Source: Pseudomonas fluorescens
GTDB taxonomy: Bacteria > Pseudomonadota > Gammaproteobacteria > Pseudomonadales > Pseudomonadaceae
Reading direction: 5' to 3'
NCBI RefSeq assembly: GCF_001708445.1
Contig: NZ_CP015637.1
Coordinates: 5,767,001-5,831,000 of the forward strand
Length of the DNA: 64,000 bases
Position 1 is the first letter of the stretch; the number at the start of each line of letters is the position of its first letter. A program made the translations under genes and the position numbers. This document shows, in pieces, positions 36,128-43,951 of the stretch. The notes under the pieces were generated by a model, which was not told the DNA's origin, made no database searches, and saw only the letters and a program-made list of their open reading frames with translations.

Positions 36128-37477
36128 ATGCACATTCATATTCTTGGTATCTGCGGCACGTTCATGGGCTCGATGGCGGTTCTGGCCAAAGAGTTGGGCC
36201 ATCACGTTACCGGCTCCGACGCCAATGTTTACCCGCCCATGAGCACACAGTTGCAGGCCCAGGGCATTGAGCTGACGCAGGGCTACGACCCATCCCAATT
36301 CGATCCGGTCCCCGACCTGGTGGTGATCGGCAACGCCATGTCCCGTGGCAACCCAGCGGTCGAGTACGTCCTGAACAAAGGCTTGCCCTATGTCTCCGGC
36401 CCGCAATGGCTGGCTGATCACGTGCTGCAAGGCCGCTGGGTATTGGCGGTCGCCGGCACCCATGGCAAGACCACCACCAGCAGCATGCTGGCCTGGGTCC
36501 TGGAGCATGCGGGCATGAGCCCGGGATTCCTGATCGGCGGCGTGCCGCAGAATTTCTCGGTGTCGGCGCGCCTGGGCGATACGCCGTTCTTCGTGATTGA
36601 GGCCGATGAGTACGACAGCGCCTTCTTCGACAAACGTTCCAAGTTCGTCCACTACCGCCCGCGCACTGCGATCCTCAATAACCTTGAGTTCGATCACGCG
36701 GACATCTTCCCCGATTTGCAGGCCATCGAGCGGCAGTTCCACCACTTGGTGCGCACGATTCCAAGCGAAGGTCTGGTGATCCACCCGACTACCGAGCCGG
36801 CCTTGCAGCGCGTGATCGACATGGGCTGCTGGACCCCGGTGCAAACCACCGGTGCGGGCGGGCAGTGGCAGGTCAAGTTGCTCAGCGAGGACGGCTCACG
36901 CTTTGAAGTGCTGTTCGAAGGCCAGGCCCAGGGCATCGTCGAATGGGATATGACCGGCCAGCACAACGTAGCCAACGCCCTGGTGACCCTGGCAGCCGCG
37001 CGCCATGTGGGCGTGGTGCCGTCGATGGGCATTGCCGCGTTGAGCGCATTCAAAAGCGTGAAGCGCCGCATGGAGAAGGTCGCCGACGTGAATGGGATTA
37101 CCATCTACGACGACTTTGCCCACCACCCGACGGCGATTGCCACCACCCTTGATGGCCTGCGCAAGCGGGTTGGGGATGCGCCGATCATCGCCATTGTCGA
37201 GCCGCGCTCCAACTCCATGAAACTCGGCGCGCACCGCGACGGCTTGCCGGAAAGTGTCAACGACGCCGACCAGGTGGTGTGGTATGCACCGGCCAACCTC
37301 GGTTGGGACCTGCCCGCGATTGCGGCGCTTTGCAGCGTGCCGTCGAAGGTCTGTGATTCCATTGAAGGCATCATCGAATTCGTCAAGCAACAGGCCAAGC
37401 CTGGCACCCACGTGGTGGTCATGAGCAACGGCGGCTTTGGCGGCTTGCATGGCAAGTTGGCCGAGGCGCTGAAATGA
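36128..37477 (+). CDS. mpl: UDP-MurNAc:L-alanyl-gamma-D-glutamyl-meso-DAP ligase
   Basis: Murein-peptide ligase that reattaches recycled tripeptide to UDP-MurNAc. A Mur-ligase fold of 449 residues from ATG 36128 ([14 protein letters not shown]). Seen: the ATP loop [12 protein letters not shown] (about 108-119), [20 protein letters not shown] (Mpl-specific), [21 protein letters not shown], and [11 protein letters not shown]. It couples to ubiX by an ATGA overlap. Cytosolic, peptidoglycan recycling. Confidence 0.97.
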   Translation: MHIHILGICGTFMGSMAVLAKELGHHVTGSDANVYPPMSTQLQAQGIELTQGYDPSQFDPVPDLVVIGNAMSRGNPAVEYVLNKGLPYVSGPQWLADHVLQGRWVLAVAGTHGKTTTSSMLAWVLEHAGMSPGFLIGGVPQNFSVSARLGDTPFFVIEADEYDSAFFDKRSKFVHYRPRTAILNNLEFDHADIFPDLQAIERQFHHLVRTIPSEGLVIHPTTEPALQRVIDMGCWTPVQTTGAGGQWQVKLLSEDGSRFEVLFEGQAQGIVEWDMTGQHNVANALVTLAAARHVGVVPSMGIAALSAFKSVKRRMEKVADVNGITIYDDFAHHPTAIATTLDGLRKRVGDAPIIAIVEPRSNSMKLGAHRDGLPESVNDADQVVWYAPANLGWDLPAIAALCSVPSKVCDSIEGIIEFVKQQAKPGTHVVVMSNGGFGGLHGKLAEALK

Positions 37478-38103
37478 GCGGCCCGGAACGCGTTACCCTG
37501 GCGATGACCGGCGCGTCCGGCGCGCCCTATGGCCTGCGCCTGCTGGACTGCCTGGTGCGCGAAGAACGTGAGGTCCACTTCCTGATTTCCAAGGCCGCGC
37601 AACTGGTGATGGCCACCGAGACGGACGTGGCGCTGCCGCCCAAGGTGCAGATGATGCAAGCCTTCCTCACCGAGTACACCGGTGCGGCGGCAGGGCAGAT
37701 CAAGGTCTATGGTAAGGAAGATTGGATGTCGCCGGTCGCCTCGGGCTCCGGCGCGCCAGCGGCGATGGTGGTGGTGCCGTGTTCCACCGGGACCTTGTCG
37801 GCGATTGCCACGGGCGCCTGCAACAACCTGATCGAACGCGCGGCGGATGTGACGCTCAAAGAGCGCCGCCAGTTGATCCTGGTGCCACGCGAAGCGCCGT
37901 ATTCGAGCATTCACCTGGAGCACATGCTCAAGTTGTCGAACATGGGCGTGACCATCTTGCCGGCATCGCCTGGTTTCTATCACCAGCCGCAGACCATCGA
38001 TGACCTGGTGGACTTCGTGGTGGCCCGGATTCTCAACCTGCTGAATATTCCCCAGGACATGTTGCCGCGCTGGGGTGAGCATCATTTGAGCAGCGATGAA
38101 TAA
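37474..38103 (+). CDS. ubiX: Flavin prenyltransferase UbiX
   Basis: Makes prenylated FMN, the cofactor of the UbiD decarboxylase in ubiquinone synthesis. A flavoprotein of 209 residues; motifs [49 protein letters not shown] and the [17 protein letters not shown] tail are diagnostic. It overlaps mpl by ATGA and the next lipoprotein gene by 8 bases. The mpl-ubiX order is shared with P. aeruginosa PA4020-PA4019. Confidence 0.97.
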   Translation: MSGPERVTLAMTGASGAPYGLRLLDCLVREEREVHFLISKAAQLVMATETDVALPPKVQMMQAFLTEYTGAAAGQIKVYGKEDWMSPVASGSGAPAAMVVVPCSTGTLSAIATGACNNLIERAADVTLKERRQLILVPREAPYSSIHLEHMLKLSNMGVTILPASPGFYHQPQTIDDLVDFVVARILNLLNIPQDMLPRWGEHHLSSDE

Positions 38104-38380
38104 GGCCCTGCTGGTCATCCTGGCGTTGCAACTGGCCGGCTGCGCCACCGCGCGTACGCTGGATGCGGCCAAGCCCGGCGCGCCGGTGGTGTATGCCGGC
38201 ACGCGGCTGGATTTGTATGCGATGAATGGCGGCTGCTGCGCCATGGACCGGTTTGGTGCGCAGGCGCCGAGCTATCCCGGTGTCGACCTGCCAGCCAGTG
38301 CATTGCTTGATACGCTGCTGTTGCCGCTGTCGGTGTTGACGGTGCTCGGTGTGGGGTTTAACGCCACGGGCGGGCTCTAG
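38096..38380 (+). CDS. YceK/YidQ-family lipoprotein
   Basis: A 94-residue small lipoprotein: [16 protein letters not shown] is a signal peptide with lipobox LAGC (Cys16). The rest matches the YceK/YidQ pattern with [14 protein letters not shown], a conserved Pro/Asp segment ([20 protein letters not shown]) and a second hydrophobic stretch near the C terminus. The function is unknown. The start overlaps the ubiX stop. Confidence 0.85.
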   Translation: MNKALLVILALQLAGCATARTLDAAKPGAPVVYAGTRLDLYAMNGGCCAMDRFGAQAPSYPGVDLPASALLDTLLLPLSVLTVLGVGFNATGGL

Positions 38381-38464
38381 CCTGGATTTTAAAGGCACCC
38401 CAAAACCAATGTGGGGGGCTAGTTATAGGCATAGAACGAGCAAACACTAACCTGTGGCCAGCGG

Positions 38465-38557
38465 GCGTGTTGTGGCGAGCGGGCTTACTGTGGCGAGCGG
38501 GCTTGCCCTAATGCCGTTCAGTTAAGGCTTTTTTGTAGGAGCGAGCTTGCTCGCGAA
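38465..38557. repeat. Mosaic of two REP types
   Basis: Two copies of TGTGGCGAGCGGGCTT (38471 and 38489) are followed by GCCGTTCAGTTAAGGC and then a single GTAGGAGCGAGCTTGCTCGC (from 38535). Bases 38489-38557 match 56819-56887 at 66 of 69 positions. The element abuts the truncated Rhs gene, whose frame begins inside it. Confidence 0.75.
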
Positions 38558-39572
38558 GAACTCAGAACGGAACGGCAAGGGTCACCAACTCGTCACCGAA
38601 TACCGCTACGACTGCCAGCATCGGCTGATCGGCATTACCCAGCCCGACGGCCAAACCGCGAGCTATCGCTACGATCCGTTTGGGCGACGAATCAGCAAAA
38701 CCGTCGACAACATCACCACCGAGTTTTTCTGGCAAGGCGACAAGCTCATCGCCGAACACCACGCCGAAAAGCATCGCAGCTACCTCTACGAACCGGACAG
38801 CTTTCGCCCACTGGCGCTATTGGAAGGCTTCGGCCCAAAAGAAACGAAGCCCTACCACTACCAACTCGACCACCTCGGCACCCCGCAGGAGCTCACCAAC
38901 CCCGAGGGTGAAATCGTCTGGTCCGCCCACTACCGCGCCTACGGCGAAATCACCCGGCTCGACATCGGAACAGTCGACAACCCACTGCGTTTTCAGGGTC
39001 AGTACTTCGATCAGGAAAGCGGGCTGCACTACAACCGCCATCGCTACTACAATCCGGATGTTGGTCGTTACCTGACACCGGATCCGGTGAAGTTGGCGGG
39101 TGGGATCAATGGGTACCAGTACGTGCCTAACCCTACGGGGTGGGTTGACCCGTTGGGACTGAATACTTGTCCCGGTGGAGACAGATGCAAGCCATCTGTC
39201 GATGCCAAAAATCCGAAGATAAATGCTAACTCCAATCCGGGCGAACCTGCCCTGCCATCCGCATCAGGAGAGATGGTCAGGGTTAGACACTACACCAATA
39301 GGAAGGGATTGAATGGAATAGAGCAAGATGGAGAAATTTTAGCGCTTGACAACAATAGAGTTTACGTAGAACGAGCAAGAAGTAAGATTCTAAGCGCTGC
39401 TGATGTACAAAAGCGCTATCAGGTCGATATAAGCCGGGGTCGAGACTACGTAGAAACTGACGTTCCGAAACACATGCTGAAAGAGAAGAAAAACCCAAGG
39501 TACGGCTCGTTAGAGCTGACAATTTGGGGAAATCTAAAATTAATAAATCCTACTTTCGTCAGGAGAAAGTGA
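38547..39572 (+). CDS. 5'-truncated Rhs protein tip with ADP-ribosyltransferase-like toxin
   Basis: Only the last RHS repeats of an Rhs/YD protein remain (residues about 15-200; YRYDPFGRRISKTVD, LDHLGTPQELTNPEGEIVW, YDQESGLHYNRHRYYNPDVG-like end, closing DPLGL). A divergent AT-richer C-terminal domain of about 130 residues follows. That domain starts VRVRHYTNRKGLNGIEQDGEI and has a later VYVE and an Asp/Glu patch, resembling HYD1-type ADP-ribosyltransferase toxins (Tox-ART-HYD1). A normal Rhs core of over 1000 residues is absent; the only start is a TTG inside a REP. So this is an orphan toxin tip, probably silent unless recombined into a full rhs. Confidence 0.8.
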   Translation: MLAKNSERNGKGHQLVTEYRYDCQHRLIGITQPDGQTASYRYDPFGRRISKTVDNITTEFFWQGDKLIAEHHAEKHRSYLYEPDSFRPLALLEGFGPKETKPYHYQLDHLGTPQELTNPEGEIVWSAHYRAYGEITRLDIGTVDNPLRFQGQYFDQESGLHYNRHRYYNPDVGRYLTPDPVKLAGGINGYQYVPNPTGWVDPLGLNTCPGGDRCKPSVDAKNPKINANSNPGEPALPSASGEMVRVRHYTNRKGLNGIEQDGEILALDNNRVYVERARSKILSAADVQKRYQVDISRGRDYVETDVPKHMLKEKKNPRYGSLELTIWGNLKLINPTFVRRK

Positions 39573-39573
39573 A

Positions 39574-39867
39574 ATGTTGGATGCAAACAAAAAAATAACC
39601 ATCTCTGGAGAAGACGCTCTGGAAGCACTGGCAGAAATCGAATTCATGTTAGTTTCACTGCGCAAAATGGGCACCTACTATATTGATAAACCCTGCGAAG
39701 ACTATCAGCGAGCCACTACGGACTTTATTGACAACGCTCGAATTACATCGAGGCTCGCCAAAGTAAGAGGACTAATCACTGCAGGATTCGACACAACTTT
39801 GGGCGACGACGACATGGATGACTTAGAGCGCTACATGCAAGGCTTGGAATTCTGGAAGCCCACATAA
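39574..39867 (+). CDS. Predicted immunity protein for the Rhs toxin
   Basis: A 97-residue acidic, helical, soluble protein starting one base after the Rhs stop, with AGGAGAAA as ribosome site inside the toxin gene's end. Position and size fit the cognate immunity gene. I do not recognise a named immunity family. The C terminus is strongly acidic (GDDDMDDLERYMQG). Confidence 0.65.
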   Translation: MLDANKKITISGEDALEALAEIEFMLVSLRKMGTYYIDKPCEDYQRATTDFIDNARITSRLAKVRGLITAGFDTTLGDDDMDDLERYMQGLEFWKPT

Positions 39868-39882
39868 CACCAAAGCCTTGGC

Positions 39883-39954
39883 AGAAAGGGGACAGAACTA
39901 TTTATAGACTAAAGATCCGACTCGCTGTTTTCGATCAAATAAATCTGCCCCCAG
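39883..39954. repeat. Degenerate inverted repeat after the immunity gene
   Basis: GGGGACAGAACTATTTA on the left and AAATAAATCTGCCCCC on the right form imperfect arms around 35 bases. A related pair, AGAAAGGGCGCAATCAAATA then ATTCCGCCCCCTTTTT, lies at 40381-40416. Such GGGGACAGA-type dyads commonly trail Rhs toxin-immunity cassettes in pseudomonads, to my recollection; here they separate the small genes. Confidence 0.5.
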
Positions 39955-40047
39955 CCCCCTATCTAGCAATAAAAGTCGTACCACACTCTTACGAAGAAGG
40001 GCACGGAACCGGATTTTTACCGGGTGAAAAACATCCAGGAAGCTGAT

Positions 40048-40362
40048 ATGAAAAAAATCCCTGTGGCAGATGGAACAATTGAAAAACTGATTTGCAACCG
40101 CAATACATTGATAATGGAGTTTACAGACTGGCAGGAAAAACGTTGGAATATAACCTTTAACGACCTAGTTGCCTTTCAAGGCTTAGGCCCTGTCGGCACC
40201 GAAATATGCGACATGTACGAAGAGGAAAACACATGGCTTTCGCAAGAAGCCACTAGACTGGAGCCTGGTGAAACTGGAATAACCTACTGCTTTACATCGA
40301 GTAATGGCGGAAAAACAATTCTTCTCGTAGTTGCTGGCAGCTATAGCGCACAAGAGATATGA
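40048..40362 (+). CDS. Orphan immunity-like protein, 104 aa
   Basis: A small soluble protein from ATG 40048 (MKKIPVADGTIEKLI) with AGGAAG seven bases upstream. It has an alternating beta pattern (LIMEFTDWQEKRWNITFNDL) ending KTILLVVAGSYSAQE. No named family recognised. AT-richer than the chromosome backbone. A decayed paralogue lies at about 41135-41365. Its place in a row of small genes after a toxin tip suggests a leftover immunity gene from an earlier cassette. Confidence 0.55.
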   Translation: MKKIPVADGTIEKLICNRNTLIMEFTDWQEKRWNITFNDLVAFQGLGPVGTEICDMYEEENTWLSQEATRLEPGETGITYCFTSSNGGKTILLVVAGSYSAQEI

Positions 40363-40459
40363 CATTGACTGACGCGGAGTAGAAAGGGCGCAATCAAATA
40401 ATTCCGCCCCCTTTTTCCAAAAACCGTATTACAAATAACTAAAAGGTTCGCAAAAAAAA

Positions 40460-40903
40460 ATGAGCTATTTTGATGACGAGCTAATTGCGGAACTGAGATC
40501 CCACAACATTGCCTTTAATATTCTTCCTGCCAATGATCACGCTTCCATTGTTAGAGAGATCAATGAAAACATCCCTTTCTCAGGAAGCAAAATTGCCTGG
40601 AGCAAATTAAACAACAGCATGAACTTTGGGGGCGACCTTACGGACTCGCCGACCTCACGACTGGCCAAGGAAATCAAAAAAGTCGCCGACGACACAATAA
40701 TTATTGTGGGTGATTCGGTTTGTGACGACGCTTACTGCATAAACCTCGAACAACTAGAAGAGGCACTCAGCGTTTTCTCCGAAATACCACAGCACACATA
40801 TATAGTTCAAAAACAGCTAAACTGGATTGCTTGTATTTCATTTGAGGGCGATATCGACTTTGCACTATTGAAGCCCTCCATACCACAAACTCCCAGACGT
40901 TGA
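40460..40903 (+). CDS. Orphan immunity-like protein, 147 aa
   Basis: An acidic soluble protein (start MSYFDDELIAELRSHN) with predicted alpha/beta order. A central TIIIVGDSVCDDAYCINLEQ and IPQHTYIVQKQLNWIACISF are its most marked features. The size, AT-rich composition and location after two other immunity-like genes suggest another cassette remnant. I do not recognise the family. Confidence 0.55.
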   Translation: MSYFDDELIAELRSHNIAFNILPANDHASIVREINENIPFSGSKIAWSKLNNSMNFGGDLTDSPTSRLAKEIKKVADDTIIIVGDSVCDDAYCINLEQLEEALSVFSEIPQHTYIVQKQLNWIACISFEGDIDFALLKPSIPQTPRR

Positions 40904-40906
40904 GAC

Positions 40907-41098
40907 GTGAACAGTGATAGCCATATAGAGAAACTAGTAGACGCAGAACGAAACTTATCTTCGCAGCACAAACCTTACTCTAGACCGCAGGCGTTCGCGG
41001 ACAACACCATTGAAAAAACGCTATACAAACAAATGAAACAAAGCTACGCATTAGTGCCACCTTTAGCACTAGAGATATTTGCGCACGAGTGCTTTTAA
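40907..41098 (+). CDS. Small ORF, 63 aa, probable cassette fragment
   Basis: GTG start three bases after the previous stop, giving a hydrophilic N-terminal half and a C terminus with ALVPPLALEIFAHECF. No ribosome site of note and no recognised family. It may be a fragment of a toxin or immunity gene. Confidence 0.3.
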   Translation: MNSDSHIEKLVDAERNLSSQHKPYSRPQAFADNTIEKTLYKQMKQSYALVPPLALEIFAHECF

Positions 41099-41134
41099 CA
41101 AAAACACACCAGCCATAAATTTTATAGATCAGCA

Positions 41135-41365
41135 AAACAGTTTATGGAGCGGATCAAACTCAACGATCTAGTTGCCTTACAAATGATAGGCGCCGCCGGG
41201 CCTAAAATAGGCGACATGTACAATGAATAAGACTCTAGCCCCTCACAAAAAAGTCATAAAGCTTGAAGCTAGTGAAGCGAGAAAGCTACTGCTTTATGGC
41301 GAATAATACCGGAGAGGGCATCTTCCAGTGGTTGCTGATAGTTATATCGCCCAGAAGGTAAAATC
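41135..41365 (+). pseudogene. Decayed paralogue of the 40048 immunity-like gene
   Basis: Conceptual translation in one frame gives MERIKLNDLVALQMIGAAG and PKIGDMYNE, then stops. A shift gives PHKKVIKLEASEARKLL, and, after another stop, LPVVADSYIAQKV. These line up in order with WNITFNDLVAFQGLGPVG, EICDMYEEE, SQEATRLEPGETG and LLVVAGSYSAQE of the 40048 protein. At least two disruptions are needed, so it is a dead copy. Confidence 0.7.
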
Positions 41366-41451
41366 AAAACCTCACATCGCCATAGCTACAGAAAATAACG
41401 ACAGCCTGACTAGACCCTGAGCCGAATCCGCAGCACAATCGGTTCACAAAA

Positions 41452-41480
41452 TGAGCCGAATAACCTCTTTATTCGGCTCA
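41452..41480. promoter_or_regulatory. Perfect 12-base inverted repeat upstream of fic
   Basis: TGAGCCGAATAA (41452-41463), a CCTCT loop, TTATTCGGCTCA (41469-41480), 20 bases before the fic ATG. A third half-site, TGAGCCGAAT, starts at 41418. Likely an operator; the Fic protein itself ends in a winged-helix-like domain that could bind it. Confidence 0.6.
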
Positions 41481-41500
41481 CGCACCCCAGGCATTCCACC

Positions 41501-42640
41501 ATGGCTCATCCACACTGGATCTGGCAACACGCCGACTGGCCTCATTTCCACTGGCAACCCGGTCGCCTTGCGGCTTTGCTGCGCGAGTGCGGGCACGCCC
41601 AAGGCAAGCTTTTGGGCATGCTCGGCTCCGTCAGCCAAGCAGTCAGCGCACAAAATGAACTGGATGCGCTGCTGCAAAATATCCTGACGTCCTCGGCGAT
41701 TGAGGGCGAGCTGTTGAATGTCGGCTCGGTGCGCTCGTCCCTGGCAAGGCGGATGGGCCTGGAAGCAATGGAAGACGGTCAGGTAAGCCGCCGTAGCGAA
41801 GGCCTCGCCGAGTTGATGATGGATGCCACTCAACAATTCACCCAGCCTTTTACCCTCGCCCGCTTATTGAACTGGCATCACTTATTGTTCCCGGCCCCAG
41901 AAGCAGGCTATGCCGCCAGAGCGCTCAATATTGGGGCATTGAGGGGGGATGAGCCGATGCAGGTAGTGTCGGGCCGGCTTGATCGGCCGACCGTGCATTT
42001 CGAGGCGCCACCACGTCTGGGGCTGGAGCAGGCACTGGCGGATTTTCTGGAGTGGTTCGAAATCAGCCGCGATCAGCCGGAGCTGGACCCTCTGGTACGC
42101 GCCGGCGTCGCGCACTTCTGGTTTGTCACACTGCATCCCTTCGATGACGGCAATGGTCGCCTGACGCGCGCCATCACCGATTTGGCACTGGCCCAGGGTG
42201 AACACCAGGCCATCCGTTTCTATGCCATGTCAGCCAGCATCCTCGAAGACCGCACCGGCTATTACAACGCGCTGGAATCCAGCCAGAAGGCCTCACTGGA
42301 TATCACGGACTGGCTGGAGTGGTTCCTTAAAACCCTGTTACGCAGCGTGCAGCAGGCCATGGCGCGGATTGACCGAGTGCTGGAAAAGAGTCGGTTCTGG
42401 CAGCAACACCGCGACCTCCCTTTGTCGGCTGAACAGATCAAGGTCCTCAATCGCCTGCTCGACGGTGGTGAGAAGGGCTTCGAACACGGCATCAGCGCTG
42501 CGCAGTACCAGGCGGTCGCAAAGGTCTCCAAGGCGACAGCGACGCGACACCTGACCGACCTGCTGGAAAAAAACTGCCTGGTCCGCCTCCCCGGAGGCGG
42601 CCGCAGCACGCGATATCAGGTCAATACAGGGGGCGAGTGA
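41501..42640 (+). CDS. Fic-family AMPylator with DUF4172 and C-terminal HTH
   Basis: A 379-residue protein. N-terminal DUF4172 (HWIWQHADWPHFHW). The inhibitory helix motif SSAIEGE (about residues 64-70) precedes the Fic core, marking a class II self-inhibited enzyme. The catalytic loop HPFDDGNGRLTR (about 212-223) is complete. A C-terminal winged-helix segment (about 300-375; KVSKATATRHLTDLLEKNCL) follows. Expected activity is transfer of AMP (or another NMP) to a protein hydroxyl; the target is unknown. It sits at the edge of the AT-rich cassette region and just before xseB. Confidence 0.92.
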   Translation: MAHPHWIWQHADWPHFHWQPGRLAALLRECGHAQGKLLGMLGSVSQAVSAQNELDALLQNILTSSAIEGELLNVGSVRSSLARRMGLEAMEDGQVSRRSEGLAELMMDATQQFTQPFTLARLLNWHHLLFPAPEAGYAARALNIGALRGDEPMQVVSGRLDRPTVHFEAPPRLGLEQALADFLEWFEISRDQPELDPLVRAGVAHFWFVTLHPFDDGNGRLTRAITDLALAQGEHQAIRFYAMSASILEDRTGYYNALESSQKASLDITDWLEWFLKTLLRSVQQAMARIDRVLEKSRFWQQHRDLPLSAEQIKVLNRLLDGGEKGFEHGISAAQYQAVAKVSKATATRHLTDLLEKNCLVRLPGGGRSTRYQVNTGGE

Positions 42641-42714
42641 CACCCCACTCATTTGCCCCCATCCCCCATGTCTGCTAGTGTCGCGCCGGTTTACCGTCTA
42701 CCGGAATAGCCGCC

Positions 42715-42957
42715 ATGGCCCGCAAAAAAGTTGCACTCGATTTCGAACAATCCCTCGCCGACCTGCAAACATTGGTCGAGCGTCTGGAGAACGGCGAGTT
42801 GTCGCTGGAGGACTCGCTGACGGCGTTTGAGCAAGGCATCGGCCTGACCCGTGACTGCCAGAGCGCGTTGGCGCAGGCGGAGCAGAAGGTCCAGGTGTTG
42901 CTGGAGCGCGACGGGGAGTTGGCCGAAGAACCTTTCGATGCGGAACAGCCGGAATGA
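42715..42957 (+). CDS. xseB: Exodeoxyribonuclease VII small subunit
   Basis: An 80-residue helical subunit of ExoVII, with the family run [20 protein letters not shown] and [20 protein letters not shown]. The large subunit XseA is encoded elsewhere. It overlaps ispA by ATGA and heads the xseB-ispA-dxs cluster conserved across gammaproteobacteria. Confidence 0.97.
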   Translation: MARKKVALDFEQSLADLQTLVERLENGELSLEDSLTAFEQGIGLTRDCQSALAQAEQKVQVLLERDGELAEEPFDAEQPE

Positions 42958-43841
42958 TCGACGCGTATCAGGCCAGCAGCCAAGCCCGGGTGAATGCGGC
43001 GCTGGAGCCCTTGTTTGTTGCGCCAAGCCCGGAAATGAAGCGTCTCTATGAAGCCATGCGCTACAGCGTGATGAATGGCGGCAAGCGTGTGCGCCCGTTG
43101 CTGGCGTATGCGGCCTGTGAAGCCTTGGGCGCACCGGCCGAAGAAGCGAATGGCGCGGCGTGTGCGGTTGAGTTGATTCACGCGTATTCCCTGGTGCATG
43201 ACGATTTGCCGGCGATGGACGACGACGATCTGCGTCGTGGTCAACCCACCACCCATAAAGCCTTTGATGAAGCCTATGCGATCCTGGCCGGCGACGGTTT
43301 GCAGAGCCTGGCGTTCAGCGCCTTGCTGGACCCGGCGCTGAGCAGCGTCAATGCCGAGATCCGCCTGCGTATGGTGACCGCGTTGGCCCTGGCTGCGGGC
43401 CCGGCCGGCATGGTCGGCGGGCAGGCGATCGACATGGGGTCGGTCAGCCTCAAGCTGGATCAGCAAGCCCTCGAACATATGCATCGCCACAAGACCGGCG
43501 CATTGATAGAAGCTGCCGTGCACCTCGGTGCCCTGGCCAGTGGCCGGGCCGAAGCGCCGCAGTTGGCGGCCTTGCAAACCTATTCCCGGGCCATCGGCCT
43601 GGCGTTCCAGGTACAGGACGACATTCTCGACGTGGAAAGTGACACCGCCACCCTGGGCAAACGCCAGGGTGCGGATATCGCACGGGACAAACCGACTTAT
43701 CCTGCATTGCTCGGGCTTGAAGCTGCCAAGGCGTATGCCATCGAGCTACGCGACCAAGCCCTGGCCGCCCTGCGACCTTTCGACGCGGCAGCCGAGCCGC
43801 TGCGGCACCTGGCGCGGTATATCGTCGAACGTCGGCACTGA
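42954..43841 (+). CDS. ispA: Farnesyl diphosphate synthase
   Basis: Condenses DMAPP/GPP with IPP to FPP. It has 295 residues, with the two Asp-rich motifs [14 protein letters not shown] (first, DDxxxxD, as usual for bacterial short-chain synthases) and DDILDVESD (second). The [14 protein letters not shown] and [17 protein letters not shown] segments are typical. Cytosolic, between Dxs (supplying the MEP pathway) and polyprenyl synthases. Confidence 0.96.
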   Translation: MIDAYQASSQARVNAALEPLFVAPSPEMKRLYEAMRYSVMNGGKRVRPLLAYAACEALGAPAEEANGAACAVELIHAYSLVHDDLPAMDDDDLRRGQPTTHKAFDEAYAILAGDGLQSLAFSALLDPALSSVNAEIRLRMVTALALAAGPAGMVGGQAIDMGSVSLKLDQQALEHMHRHKTGALIEAAVHLGALASGRAEAPQLAALQTYSRAIGLAFQVQDDILDVESDTATLGKRQGADIARDKPTYPALLGLEAAKAYAIELRDQALAALRPFDAAAEPLRHLARYIVERRH

Positions 43842-43951
43842 TAACTGCGGCCATTGCAGCCGCATATCAGCCAAGTTCGGCGCTCTGCGTGGGCAGTTTG
43901 CGATGCTTGAGGTAAACTGCCGCCTCTTCTATACCTATAACGATTCGCCTG

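Noticed and set aside
43846..43864. Terminator after ispA (TGCGGC...GCCGCA)
   Set aside because: Six-base stem without a T run; ispA and dxs are normally co-transcribed.
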